A stretch of 64,000 nucleotides of DNA, from contig JABSRP010000016.1 in the NCBI GenBank assembly GCA_013215145.1, positions 1 to 64,000 on the forward strand, read 5' to 3'. The notes under the pieces were generated by a model. That model was not told the DNA's origin. It did not search any database and worked only from the letters and a program-made list of their open reading frames with translations. Made by a program: the position numbers and the translations under genes. How positions within the stretch are numbered: the stretch's first letter is position 1; each line of letters opens with the position of its first letter. Shown here piece after piece: positions 9,154 to 18,301 of this stretch. Source of the DNA: Pseudobacteriovorax sp. (GTDB lineage: Bacteria > Bdellovibrionota_B > Oligoflexia > Oligoflexales > Oligoflexaceae).

Positions 9154-10422
9154 ATGGCCGAAATTATCGAAATGCCAAAACTTAGTGACACCATGGAAGA
9201 AGGTGCTGTCGCTAGTTGGTTGAAAGAAGAAGGCGAGTTCATTGAAGAAGGAGAAGCATTTGTCGAAATTGAAACCGACAAAGCTACCATGGAATACAAT
9301 TCGCCCGCTGAAGGAACGCTGCTTAAAATCTTAGTTCCGGCAGGACAGGCGTCTCAACTCAACGCACCAATTTGTGTTGTGGGCGAAAAAGGCGAGGATT
9401 TCGATCTTGATTCGCTTGTGAAAGCCTCGAGTTCAGCAGCTTCTGCGTCAGGGCATGGTTCTCCAAAGGAAGACGAGGCTCCTGCACCTAGTGAGCCAGC
9501 TGCTGAGGTAGCATCTTCAGCGCCTGCGGGAAGCCCTGGAGGAAGAATTAAAGCATCTCCATTGGCTAAAAAAGTGGCTAAAGAAAAATCAATAGACCTT
9601 GCTTCAGTTGCGGGTAGCGGTCCTCAGGGACGCATCATTCTTAGAGATGTTGAGGGGCTATCAGCGAGCTCCCAGGCTAGCGCCCCAGTAGCCGCGCCAG
9701 CCCCCGCAGTGGCAGGTTCTAGCGATGTGGATGTACCGCATTCCATGATGCGAAAGACGATAGCGAAACGACTGCTTGCAGGTAAAAACGATGCCCCTCA
9801 TTTCTATCTCACTCGTTCGGTAGATATGACTAAGCTAATGGCCTGGCGTAAGCGTCTCAACGAAGAGGCGGCTAATGCAAGAGGTCAGGATGTTCCGAAG
9901 GTCAGTGTCAATGACCTCATCATCCAAGCCTGTGCAAAGGCTTTGAAGCGACACCCAAAGGTAAATGCTTCTTGGCATCAAGATTTTATTAGGCAACATG
10001 GTAGTGTTGATATCAGTGTGGCCGTGGCCGTGAACGATGGTTTGATCACTCCAGTCGTACACGCAGCTCATATTCTTGGTGTGCGAGATATTGCAATAAA
10101 AACTAAGGATTTGATTGGTCGGGCCAAAGACGGGCAATTGAAGCCGGAAGAATACGCTGGTGGTACATTTTCAGTTTCCAACCTGGGTATGATGGGTATT
10201 GAGCAATTTACTGCCATAATCAATCCTCCTCAGGCAGCGATTTTAGCTGTAGGAGCTACCGTTAAGACCCCATGGGTTGCGGAGGATGGGAGTATTACAG
10301 TCCAGCCTCGTATGACCTTTACTATGTCATGTGACCACCGTGTTATTGATGGAGCTTTGGGGGCTGAGTTTTTACAAACTCTAGCGGCCTACATTGAAGA
10401 TCCACTCATGATGCTTGCTTAG
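9154..10422 (+). CDS. pdhC: Dihydrolipoamide acetyltransferase (pyruvate dehydrogenase E2)
   Basis: A 422-residue E2 core subunit that transfers the acetyl group from E1 to CoA. One lipoyl domain (about 1-80) has the lipoylated lysine in ETDKAT (K43). An Ala/Pro/Ser-rich linker follows, then the E1/E3-binding domain (about 131-166, KASPLAKKVA to GRIILRDV), a second flexible linker and the catalytic acyltransferase domain (about 195-422) with HRVIDG (H395, D399). The E3 gene (lpd) is not adjacent. A TAGGAAA ribosome site supports the ATG. Confidence 0.94.
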   Translation: MAEIIEMPKLSDTMEEGAVASWLKEEGEFIEEGEAFVEIETDKATMEYNSPAEGTLLKILVPAGQASQLNAPICVVGEKGEDFDLDSLVKASSSAASASGHGSPKEDEAPAPSEPAAEVASSAPAGSPGGRIKASPLAKKVAKEKSIDLASVAGSGPQGRIILRDVEGLSASSQASAPVAAPAPAVAGSSDVDVPHSMMRKTIAKRLLAGKNDAPHFYLTRSVDMTKLMAWRKRLNEEAANARGQDVPKVSVNDLIIQACAKALKRHPKVNASWHQDFIRQHGSVDISVAVAVNDGLITPVVHAAHILGVRDIAIKTKDLIGRAKDGQLKPEEYAGGTFSVSNLGMMGIEQFTAIINPPQAAILAVGATVKTPWVAEDGSITVQPRMTFTMSCDHRVIDGALGAEFLQTLAAYIEDPLMMLA

Positions 10423-10430
10423 CAATATCG

Positions 10431-10448
10431 ACGGGCCTTAAGGCTCGT
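10431..10448 (+). terminator. Possible hairpin after pdhC
   Basis: ACGGGCC (10431-10437) pairs with GGCTCGT (10442-10448) across TTAA, just after the pdhC stop. The following bases are only loosely T-rich, so this is a weak terminator candidate separating the pdh genes from the tRNA. Confidence 0.3.
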
Positions 10449-10495
10449 TGACCCTCCTGGTTTTATTTGTTATCAATGACGGGTTATTCCTTTAG

Positions 10496-10570
10496 GGCTC
10501 CATAGTTAAACGGATATAACAAACGCTTCCTAAGCGTTAGTTGTAGGTTCGATTCCTGCTGGAGCTGCCA
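10496..10570 (+). tRNA. tRNA-Arg (anticodon CCU)
   Basis: A complete cloverleaf is readable. The acceptor stem GGCTCCA pairs with TGGAGCT (first pair G-U), followed by discriminator G and an encoded CCA. The D arm is GTTA/TAAC. The anticodon stem AACGC/GCGTT encloses loop TTCCTAA, giving anticodon CCT, which reads AGG. The T arm is GTAGG-TTCGATT-CCTGC. It stands alone between pdhC and the convergent kinase gene; no integrase or duplicated tRNA end was seen nearby. Confidence 0.93.
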
Positions 10571-10705
10571 TTTTCTTTTCAATCGAATAAGCTGATAATG
10601 TAGAAGATATTCGCGTTATTTTCCGTTCAGCATTGATTTGTGAGTATGAAAAGTTTGAGTTAAACCGTTGGTTTTAATTCGGTTAAAGTAGTTACCGAGT
10701 ACTAT

Positions 10706-13480
10706 CTATTGTAACTCGTTAACTTTTTTCTCTGATTTGCTGTCTGTAGTATTATATTCGGATTTTGCGGTCTCGACTGCCTTTCGATAATATTCCAGTG
10801 CTTTAGACCGTTCACCCAATCCTAAATAGGCGTCACCGAGATATCGGAGGTAAGGGTACGATCTATGGTAGGTTTGTCCTTTGTTAGTTTCTATATTTTT
10901 TAAAATGCGTTCTCCTAAATTGATGGCCTCACTATATCTTTTTTCTTTTAATGCTAGCCTAACTTGGTACCTTAAAAAATAGGGAAGTTGATAGTTATCT
11001 TCTGCACGTTTAGCTAAAAAAATCTCCTCAGCCTTTAAAAAAAGACGCTTGGCCTCTTCAAGACGATTTAGCCTCATAAGACCGTCACCCAAAGCTATGC
11101 TTGTCCAAGCGGACTTCTCATTTTTGCTGCCAAAAAGGCTGATGGTTTTTCTATGAACATCTTGAGCTATTTTAACGCCGTCTTGAACTTTTCCTGATTC
11201 AATGAGATCGATCGCTAAATCTTGGCGATGGCGAAGAGTTCTTGAGTGATCGGGTCCTATCGTTTGTAAATCGATTTCAATGGCTCTCTTTTGCAATGGG
11301 ATGGATTGATCGAACTTCCCTTCTCTAGCATAGCTAGTGGCAAGATTGGTCATAGCGTTGGAAACTTTTGGATGAATTTCCCCGAAGTGATTCGTGTAGA
11401 TTTCGATTGCCATACGAAAGTACCTCCGCGCGATATCAACTTTATCGATATTTGTATAAAGAGATGCCATGTTGCTGTAATTCACGGCCAAGTCAGGATG
11501 ATTTTCGCCATAGATTTTTTTTATGATCTCCTGGCTCCTTTTAAGCGCATTAATGGTTTTATCGAGTTGACCGCTATATTGAAAAGTAGTGGCTAAAGAG
11601 TTGAGGGCATTGAAATAATCTGGATGGTATTGTCCGGTCACTGATTCGATAGCATTCATGGCTTTTTCGAATGACTGTTGGGCATTTTCGTAGTCTGAGG
11701 ACTCGTGATATGCCTCGCCAGCAATCGTATAAACGGAAGATTTCAGTTTGCCAAGTATCTTCGAATTTCCGTCTATAAATTCTAACAATTCTTCAGCTAG
11801 TGCGAGTGTATACTTGTACTTATCAAGTCTTAAATTGCCTTTACATTCGAGTAGTTTTAATTCGTATTGCTTGAGTACAGATAGATTGGTAGCAAAGGGC
11901 TTGGCCAGATTGATTTCTTTAATTAAAAGATCATATTTTCCTTCAAAATAATACATGTCAGCTCTTAAAAGGTGCCAATCATATTGTATATGAGGGAGCA
12001 TCCTAACCTGCTCAAGTTCACTAAAGAGATCCCGGGCTTGTTCAATACGAGATTTTGCAAGATGAAGTTTGATCCATTTTATCGTAAACTCTTGCGAAAT
12101 TTCGGAGTTGTCATAGAGTTTGAGAGCTTCCTGGGCTTCTATTAGAATGGATTCTACTTTATCGAACTCGCCCAGTTTGAAATATATTTGTGATACATCT
12201 TTGAGCAAGGCAAGCTTCGTTTGAGCATGATTCGAAAAGGATGATTTCACCCCTTCAAATGCCTTTTCCAGAATATCCTTTGCGGATAATTCTCCGGACT
12301 GCACAACAAATGGATCGAGGTCCTGAAACAGTGAGCTAAAAAACAAGGCGACCTGTCGATTTTGATCTGCAAGTTTTTCTAGCTGTCGGTTTCTATCAAT
12401 TAAAAAAAAGATCGAAAAGGCTATGATTAAGAAAGTAAAAAGGCCAAGTGTAGCTAGGGCTTTTTGTCTTACGATCCATTTTTTGAGTTTATATGCCGTA
12501 GTCATGTTTTTGGCTAAAATTGGAAAACCACCCAAAAATAAATGTATATCTGTAGAAAAGTCTCCAACGGAGGCATAACGTTTTTCTGGATTTTTTCTCA
12601 AGGCCTTTAAGACAATAGTATCCAAATCACCTTTAAGGGTGCCAATCTTCGAAAGGTTTGGTCTGTTTTTTACCTTTTGTGGGCTGGCTGCATTATTGGG
12701 GACTGTGGCTTCAAATTGCTGATTGGACATGGAGTCTTCGGTATCGTATTTTTTAGTTAGAACAGCACTTGGATTTTCTGGCTGCTCATTAAGAATCTTC
12801 TTCGCCAGATCGTAATTACTTTTGATTTCTCCATAAATGGGAACATCGGTCAGTAGTTCATACAGGAGTGTTCCCAAAGAATATACGTCAGTAGCAGTTG
12901 TTAAGGTTTCGTTAGAGACTTGTTCGGGGCTAGCATACCGCGGCGTGAAGGGTGCTTGATTTCGAGTTGTTTTGAGATCAAGATTTGGATCGGCTTCGAC
13001 GAGTTTGGCGATCCCAAAATCTAATATTTTGACGTCTCCGGATGTTGTAACCAAAATATTATTGGGTTTGATATCCCTGTGGATAATCAAATTCTTGTGC
13101 GCATAACTTATTGCCGAACATACCTGTTGGAAAAGCATTAGTCTCTGCTTGATCGATAGATTATGCTTTCTGCAGTATAAATCGATAGAATCTCCGTCGA
13201 TATACTCCATAATAAAGTAGGGAGTCTTTGAATCGCTATCCTCCCCTGAATCGAGCAAGCGCGCGATATTGGGGTGTTCGAGTTTCGCTAGTATTGAACG
13301 TTCGTTGCTAAAACGACTCAGTAACTCAGAGTAGTCAAACCTATCTGACTTGATGACTTTGATAGCTACCTTTTTCTGAAATTGTCCATCCACTCGTTCA
13401 GCAAGGTAGACAGCCCCCATATTTCCACTGCCTAAGGTACTAACGATTTTATAGGCTCCAATTTTTTGGGGAGTTTGCAT
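10706..13480 (-). CDS. Membrane Ser/Thr protein kinase with C-terminal TPR repeats
   Basis: A 924-residue Hanks-type kinase. The kinase domain (about 8-315) shows the Gly loop GSGNMGAVY (18-26), catalytic Lys41, HRDIKPNN (134-141), DFG (154-156) and a SPEQ substrate-binding segment, so it should be active. An insert of about 50 residues before the last kinase helices is low in conservation. One transmembrane segment (about 343-362) precedes a long helical region of tetratricopeptide repeats reaching almost to the C-terminus. This PknB-like arrangement is common in myxobacteria-like and other predatory or social bacteria and usually phosphorylates regulators in response to protein-protein contacts. 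No phosphatase or FHA protein is adjacent. Transcribed divergently from the metzincin-like gene across 259 bases. Confidence 0.9.
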   Translation of the reverse strand: MQTPQKIGAYKIVSTLGSGNMGAVYLAERVDGQFQKKVAIKVIKSDRFDYSELLSRFSNERSILAKLEHPNIARLLDSGEDSDSKTPYFIMEYIDGDSIDLYCRKHNLSIKQRLMLFQQVCSAISYAHKNLIIHRDIKPNNILVTTSGDVKILDFGIAKLVEADPNLDLKTTRNQAPFTPRYASPEQVSNETLTTATDVYSLGTLLYELLTDVPIYGEIKSNYDLAKKILNEQPENPSAVLTKKYDTEDSMSNQQFEATVPNNAASPQKVKNRPNLSKIGTLKGDLDTIVLKALRKNPEKRYASVGDFSTDIHLFLGGFPILAKNMTTAYKLKKWIVRQKALATLGLFTFLIIAFSIFFLIDRNRQLEKLADQNRQVALFFSSLFQDLDPFVVQSGELSAKDILEKAFEGVKSSFSNHAQTKLALLKDVSQIYFKLGEFDKVESILIEAQEALKLYDNSEISQEFTIKWIKLHLAKSRIEQARDLFSELEQVRMLPHIQYDWHLLRADMYYFEGKYDLLIKEINLAKPFATNLSVLKQYELKLLECKGNLRLDKYKYTLALAEELLEFIDGNSKILGKLKSSVYTIAGEAYHESSDYENAQQSFEKAMNAIESVTGQYHPDYFNALNSLATTFQYSGQLDKTINALKRSQEIIKKIYGENHPDLAVNYSNMASLYTNIDKVDIARRYFRMAIEIYTNHFGEIHPKVSNAMTNLATSYAREGKFDQSIPLQKRAIEIDLQTIGPDHSRTLRHRQDLAIDLIESGKVQDGVKIAQDVHRKTISLFGSKNEKSAWTSIALGDGLMRLNRLEEAKRLFLKAEEIFLAKRAEDNYQLPYFLRYQVRLALKEKRYSEAINLGERILKNIETNKGQTYHRSYPYLRYLGDAYLGLGERSKALEYYRKAVETAKSEYNTTDSKSEKKVNELQ

Positions 13481-13739
13481 GGGCAGTGATTCCTTGTTCA
13501 GAGATGATTCGTGTCTATCAGTTTATCGACTAGTTAAAACTTAGCTAAAGGTCTTTGATTTTCGTGCTGCCGGTTCATTTTTAAAGGATCATATTTATCG
13601 AAAATCATGGATAATACTGATGTAAATATAGTTTTTACAATAATGAAGCCTTATTTCGCATAAAAACTTAGAAGATAGCGTTTCATAATGGACAGAAGGT
13701 AAATCAAACGATAATCCCTAAACAAACAAAGGGTTTAGT

Positions 13740-14474
13740 ATGAATAGGTTAATGCTCATATTTCTTTCGGTCTTATTCTTTGAGAGCTCTTCTTACAGTC
13801 AATTTAGGCTACCTGGAACTTTACAGATCCGCACGATAGATGTAGATGTGCAGTGGTCATCAAGCTTCCAAGCAGACTATCGGTTCGTCACCAGAGGGTT
13901 CTCGAGAGCTCAAAACGATAAGCTAAATGATGCCATGCAAATGATTTACGATTTGTTTACGATTCCGGGAAGTCAGAGCAATATCGGTGATATGACCGAG
14001 TTTCAGAAATGTGTTGTCGATAACACGACGCGTTTTGAAGCTCCCAACTGGGGGCAAAAAAACCTATCAGTGAGACGCTATACGACAGCGATTGTAAGTT
14101 CGCTCATGGTATTGGGTAACGGTGGAGGTATCATCAAAGCTTTTACTGAAGATGAGCCCCAAGATGGGAGAGAGTTTATCCGAGCAGGATTTGCTCCGGT
14201 ACTAACCATAAGCGGTGAATCGAGAATCGATATAAGTATGAATCGCAGTTTCATTGATGACTATGACGTTGTTATAGTTGCCGGGACACTATTTCATGAG
14301 ATGCTTCATAACGCAGGCTGGACACATCCGACCACAGGGAGTCTCGAAGATTACCCGGGAACCCTAATTAAGGAAGCAGATATTTGCCTTGAGCAGGAAC
14401 TCGCGGGGATGTCTAGTTTTGCTCCTGGTAGATTAGTTGCTCCTCCTTACCGTAGGACGTTCTTAGCAGAATAA
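13740..14474 (+). CDS. Secreted metzincin-like zinc metalloprotease candidate
   Basis: I do not recognise a named family. The 244-residue product has a signal peptide (about 1-20, ending SYS/Q) and a helix containing HEMLHNAGWTH (186-196), an exact HExxHxxGxxH metzincin zinc motif: three histidine ligands and Glu187 as general base. A methionine in LAGMSSF about 30 residues later could be the Met-turn, but I cannot verify that. The protein is expected in the periplasm or outside. Two cysteines (about 91 and the CLEQE segment) could form a disulfide. AAAGGG precedes the ATG. A terminator-like hairpin follows at 14509-14540. Function as a peptidase is inference from the motif and export signal. 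Confidence 0.72.
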   Translation: MNRLMLIFLSVLFFESSSYSQFRLPGTLQIRTIDVDVQWSSSFQADYRFVTRGFSRAQNDKLNDAMQMIYDLFTIPGSQSNIGDMTEFQKCVVDNTTRFEAPNWGQKNLSVRRYTTAIVSSLMVLGNGGGIIKAFTEDEPQDGREFIRAGFAPVLTISGESRIDISMNRSFIDDYDVVIVAGTLFHEMLHNAGWTHPTTGSLEDYPGTLIKEADICLEQELAGMSSFAPGRLVAPPYRRTFLAE

Positions 14475-14508
14475 TAGGTAATGAAAGTGAAAGAGGGGTG
14501 ACCCAAAA

Positions 14509-14540
14509 AAAATCCTTCGACCTTGGTTGCAGGATTTTTC
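14509..14540 (+). terminator. Terminator after the metzincin-like gene
   Basis: AAAAATCCT (14509-14517) pairs perfectly with AGGATTTTT (14532-14540), with a small inner ACC/GGT pair, and TTCCTTCT follows. It lies 35 bases after the stop codon of the preceding gene. Its position also argues that the next gene starts downstream of it. Confidence 0.6.
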
Positions 14541-14622
14541 CTTCTCTAACCAAACTCGGCAAATATTTCCCAAGTCATCCGACGGAACCATCCGAAATAG
14601 ACAGACTAGGAGTCTATTAAAG

Positions 14623-17379
14623 ATGTTTCGTTTGACCCTAAAATTTTTGATTATGATATTCCTCTTACAGCCAAAACTCATGGCAAAACTAGAGGACCCA
14701 AAAGAATATAATTCAATTTTTCAGAATGAAAGTGCTTCTCTCAGAGATGTATCTGTAGCTCAACTCCGAGCAATGCTAGGTGCGCCAACGACCTCAGAAG
14801 AACAAAGATACTTGATTGAGAGAACTATTTGGCTCAAGGAAAGAAGTAATCGAGAATTTTGCACAAACAGTGTCAAATTTAAAGACTATGAGGCACGCTT
14901 TCGTTGCTACGATAGCATCCTTCAAGAAAAACCTGAAGTTCTCATTCAACTCCATAAACTTTATGAAGTCTCCATCAGAGACAAGAAATATGTTGCCGCA
15001 GCAAAAAGTGCTGAAGCAATTCTGAAGAAGAGTGCTCTTCATGGTGATTACTATAATTTTGAAAGGATGTACAAAAAAGTTATTCGCGACATACCAAAGG
15101 ATGCAACAGTATCTCATCTTCGCATTACCGCCGCGGTTGGCACCTCTTATGCTTTAAGTAACTCCCCGGATGTTTTAGATCGAGGAATGGATCTACTTCA
15201 TAGGGTGGAGAAAAGTTATGCAAAGTATCCGAAGCAATTCGAGAGAGATTTACTTTTTGTGCGCTACAATATGGGCATTTTTTATCTTTTTAAATACAAC
15301 GACCCTATTCGAGCAGAAAATTACTTCGAAAAAACGTTTAACTTTGAACAGTTGTACGCTGATACTGTCGTTTTCCATTCTCTAGCTCGGTTAATGAATG
15401 GCAAGACTGATAACATTATCGAAAATCTAAGAACGATAGACTACGATGGATATAATAAAAAGGTTAGGATTGGATTTCTTCAGTGCTATAAAAATTATAT
15501 CTTATTCAAACTAGGAGAGCCGTACGATTTATCTTATTGTTATGAGTTGGGGGTTGATGAGCAATTTGATGTGATACTGCATATAACCGGACTTTTTGCT
15601 AGTGATGAGGCAATTAGTGAAGAGCTTCGATCACTAGTCTTTCGACAGTTTTGGAACTACTATGATGCTAACATAAGTAATTTAACTTCAAATACGATTA
15701 AGACAGCTATCGATTCTGTTGAGCTCACTAGAGCAAGATCGGAGGCACAACGAAAAGAACTTGAACTGACTCGAAGTCAACTTATAGCAAAAGAGCAAGA
15801 ACAGACAAAGCAAAAAGTCATTATGTTTTCATCTGTTTTGATCATAATAGGATTATTGGCTTGGTGGAATCATAAAAAGAATCTAGAATTGACTATTCTT
15901 CAGGAGCAGAAAGAGAAACAAGAAATCTCTGGCGAATTTCAAAAAGTCGAGACAATTCTTGATACGCTGCATCAGGGTATTATATCCATTTGGGATCAAA
16001 ACGGAGTTGTCGATATAACTACCGTATCAAAATCTAAGAATCTTCTCAAAATTATCGAAACCTACGATTTGGAAAATGAACGAAATGTTTTCGATTTCTT
16101 TTTCGCAAAGACGTCTTTAGATGATTCGGATATACAAGTAATCAAGACTGTATTTGCCGCTGTCATGCATGACGATCTAATTAATTTTGAGCTTAATCAA
16201 TCTCTTCTCCCAATTGAGTGTCGATTAGGTAAAAAATGGATCAATATTGACTATTGTCCTGTTTACGATTTGGATCATAAGGTAATTCAATTAATCATTT
16301 CAATTAAGGATGTCACAGAACCTAGATTGATGCAATTCGAGTCCGAACAGAATAAAATCAATATAACAATTATCAGCGAAATAGTTGAATTTGGTGTTGA
16401 TAGGTCCACAGAGTTATTAACCGATTTTGAAAAGAGATTTGAATCTGTTAAAAAGACGGTTTTCGAAACGTACTCCAGTTATTCTGATATTTTGATTTTT
16501 TTGCATAATAGTAAGGGCAATTTCCATACAGCTAATTTTAAGTTACTAGTTAGTCTCATTCATGATTTAGAGACAGCTTATGAAACGAAAATTCAACAGC
16601 AATTGAAAAATATAATAATTGAAATTGATGGGTATATAAATCTCTACCTAAGAATTATCCATGAAAAGCTGAGTCACAGTTATTCGGTGAATAACAACGA
16701 TTCTTTTACAAAAGTTTTAGATCAGATTATCAAACTAGATATAGATGCTGAAAAGAAGATTGAGAAGGTAATGTTTCATAGGAATCTAATTGGGAGTGTT
16801 TCTTTCAGAGATCTTTTTTCTGTCTTGGAAAAACAATTGAATAAGAGTATCTATCCAAAAAATCAAAATGGCAGTTTTATAATTCGCTACAAATCTGATG
16901 AGGTTCAAGAGCTAAGAATCACAGCTAAGTTCCATACCGAGATAAAAAATATTTTTAATCATTTATGTCTTAATTCAATCAGTCACGGTTTTAAAAAAGA
17001 TAGAAAATCGTATATCTGTGTTTCAATGAAACTTAGTAATAGCCTGATTGTGCGATATTCTGACTCAGGTGTTGGCCTAAATTTGAAAAAACTGGAAGAA
17101 AAATATGGAGAAAAGGGTTCTGATCAAAGATTAGCAAGTACTATTTTTGAACAAGGAGTTTCTACCGATGACTCTACTTCGATAATTTCTGGTAGAGGTG
17201 TTGGTATGTTTGCTGTTAAAAATGCGATAGAAACTATAGGTGGTTCCATTGAAGTAGAATTTACTGATGAAAAAGTAAAAGATGGCTATAAAGGTTTCGA
17301 ATTCGTCATTGTCTTTCCAAGAAAAGTTTTAGTTGAGTTAGGGGTCGGTAAAATATATCAATTGGATGGAGTGGTTTGA
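14623..17379 (+). CDS. TPR-sensor membrane histidine kinase with Hpt-like and HATPase domains
   Basis: An upstream ATG at 14527 exists in frame, but AGGAG at 14608-14612 and a good signal peptide place the start at 14623 (918 residues). The order is signal peptide (1-20), a helical TPR-like periplasmic sensor (about 30-360), coiled coil, transmembrane segment (about 400-415), a second short coiled coil, a PAS-like domain (about 440-570), an Hpt-like segment LHNSKGN with candidate phospho-histidine at about residue 628, and a C-terminal HATPase_c domain with N-box NSISHGF, DSGVGL and GRGVGM boxes. It resembles a CheA-like kinase put on a membrane sensor. No response regulator is adjacent, so it is an orphan. 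The gene is visibly AT-rich. Confidence 0.82.
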   Translation: MFRLTLKFLIMIFLLQPKLMAKLEDPKEYNSIFQNESASLRDVSVAQLRAMLGAPTTSEEQRYLIERTIWLKERSNREFCTNSVKFKDYEARFRCYDSILQEKPEVLIQLHKLYEVSIRDKKYVAAAKSAEAILKKSALHGDYYNFERMYKKVIRDIPKDATVSHLRITAAVGTSYALSNSPDVLDRGMDLLHRVEKSYAKYPKQFERDLLFVRYNMGIFYLFKYNDPIRAENYFEKTFNFEQLYADTVVFHSLARLMNGKTDNIIENLRTIDYDGYNKKVRIGFLQCYKNYILFKLGEPYDLSYCYELGVDEQFDVILHITGLFASDEAISEELRSLVFRQFWNYYDANISNLTSNTIKTAIDSVELTRARSEAQRKELELTRSQLIAKEQEQTKQKVIMFSSVLIIIGLLAWWNHKKNLELTILQEQKEKQEISGEFQKVETILDTLHQGIISIWDQNGVVDITTVSKSKNLLKIIETYDLENERNVFDFFFAKTSLDDSDIQVIKTVFAAVMHDDLINFELNQSLLPIECRLGKKWINIDYCPVYDLDHKVIQLIISIKDVTEPRLMQFESEQNKINITIISEIVEFGVDRSTELLTDFEKRFESVKKTVFETYSSYSDILIFLHNSKGNFHTANFKLLVSLIHDLETAYETKIQQQLKNIIIEIDGYINLYLRIIHEKLSHSYSVNNNDSFTKVLDQIIKLDIDAEKKIEKVMFHRNLIGSVSFRDLFSVLEKQLNKSIYPKNQNGSFIIRYKSDEVQELRITAKFHTEIKNIFNHLCLNSISHGFKKDRKSYICVSMKLSNSLIVRYSDSGVGLNLKKLEEKYGEKGSDQRLASTIFEQGVSTDDSTSIISGRGVGMFAVKNAIETIGGSIEVEFTDEKVKDGYKGFEFVIVFPRKVLVELGVGKIYQLDGVV

Positions 17380-17442
17380 GGTAGTCATGATATAGTCGAT
17401 TCCTTTTAAGGTTAGAAATAGACTTTTAAAACATCAAAACTT

Positions 17443-18084
17443 TCATGATTGCCGTGACTCAGAATCAACTTTCTTAGTGTTCAGGGTAAATAGTTGGCCG
17501 CCGATATCAGGTAGAATACTCGATAGAGCTTGAAGTTTTCGTACTGGAGCTTTGATTGTCTCTACCGAAAATCCTTGTTTCTCCAGCGCAAACTGAAGGC
17601 TGTACTTTGTGAACAGAATTTTGTGCTGAGGATCTAGCGACCCGGACCAATCATCGGGTTTTAAGAAACGTTCCCAACTATTGACATTCGGAGTGGTCAG
17701 AACCAATTTTCCACTTTGATTGAGAAGGTTGTTACACTCCTCAAGAAACTCCCACGGACTAGTTAGGTGCTCTAAAATATCAAATGCAAGGATTAAGTCC
17801 GCTTTTTCTCCGCCCAAAACCTCTACAGAGTTCTTAGACCAGCCTTGCTTTTCTAAATTGAAATTTTTGTAAATCCATTTACAATCGTCCCTATAGTTTG
17901 GTGGTGCTATAATATCAATTCCGAGAGCTTGTCTTGCTCCACCTTGGTTTACTGCATAATCACAGATAAAACCTGTTCCACATCCAAGGTCCACTATATT
18001 TTTTTGAGTAAACACGATTTTTTCCTGTTGAATCCATGTCTGGTGGACTAAATCCGATGGTCTTGGATGAATTGGATTTGACAA
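17443..18084 (-). CDS. Class I SAM-dependent methyltransferase, UbiG-like
   Basis: A 213-residue Rossmann-fold methyltransferase. Motif I is VDLGCGTGF (31-39), the acidic motif II is in ALGIDI (53-58), and motif IV is FDILEHL (about residues 100-108). The post-core LVLTTPN strand is also present. These match the Methyltransf_11/23 group that includes UbiG and Coq3. Nothing in the sequence or neighbours fixes the substrate. It is a single gene between the kinase (convergent) and the hydrolase-OsmC gene (divergent). Confidence 0.82.
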   Translation of the reverse strand: MSNPIHPRPSDLVHQTWIQQEKIVFTQKNIVDLGCGTGFICDYAVNQGGARQALGIDIIAPPNYRDDCKWIYKNFNLEKQGWSKNSVEVLGGEKADLILAFDILEHLTSPWEFLEECNNLLNQSGKLVLTTPNVNSWERFLKPDDWSGSLDPQHKILFTKYSLQFALEKQGFSVETIKAPVRKLQALSSILPDIGGQLFTLNTKKVDSESRQS

Positions 18085-18301
18085 GACAGGCTCCTCTGTA
18101 TTTATCTATCGTAAAGTAGACGTTGCCATTTGCTCAATCAAAAGACAAGGCCGATCATCCAAATATGAGAATTAATAGCTATTTGTGAGTCAATTTGAGA
18201 GTATTCTATGCAGGAGTCTGTACTAAAAAAACCATGTAACCAATTATAATATTGCCCGAATTTAATGATTATTACTTGAATGTTAATCTTGGAGGGATTT
18301 A

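Noticed and set aside
10496..10570. tRNA as an integration site for the region downstream
   Set aside because: No integrase and no repeated tRNA 3' end seen.
10661..10690. Inverted repeat after the Ser/Thr kinase gene as its terminator
   Set aside because: Stem has a mismatch and no T run follows on the minus strand.
14527..14622. In-frame ATG upstream of the TPR histidine kinase (32 extra residues)
   Set aside because: It lies in the terminator hairpin of the previous gene, has no ribosome site, and would bury the signal peptide.
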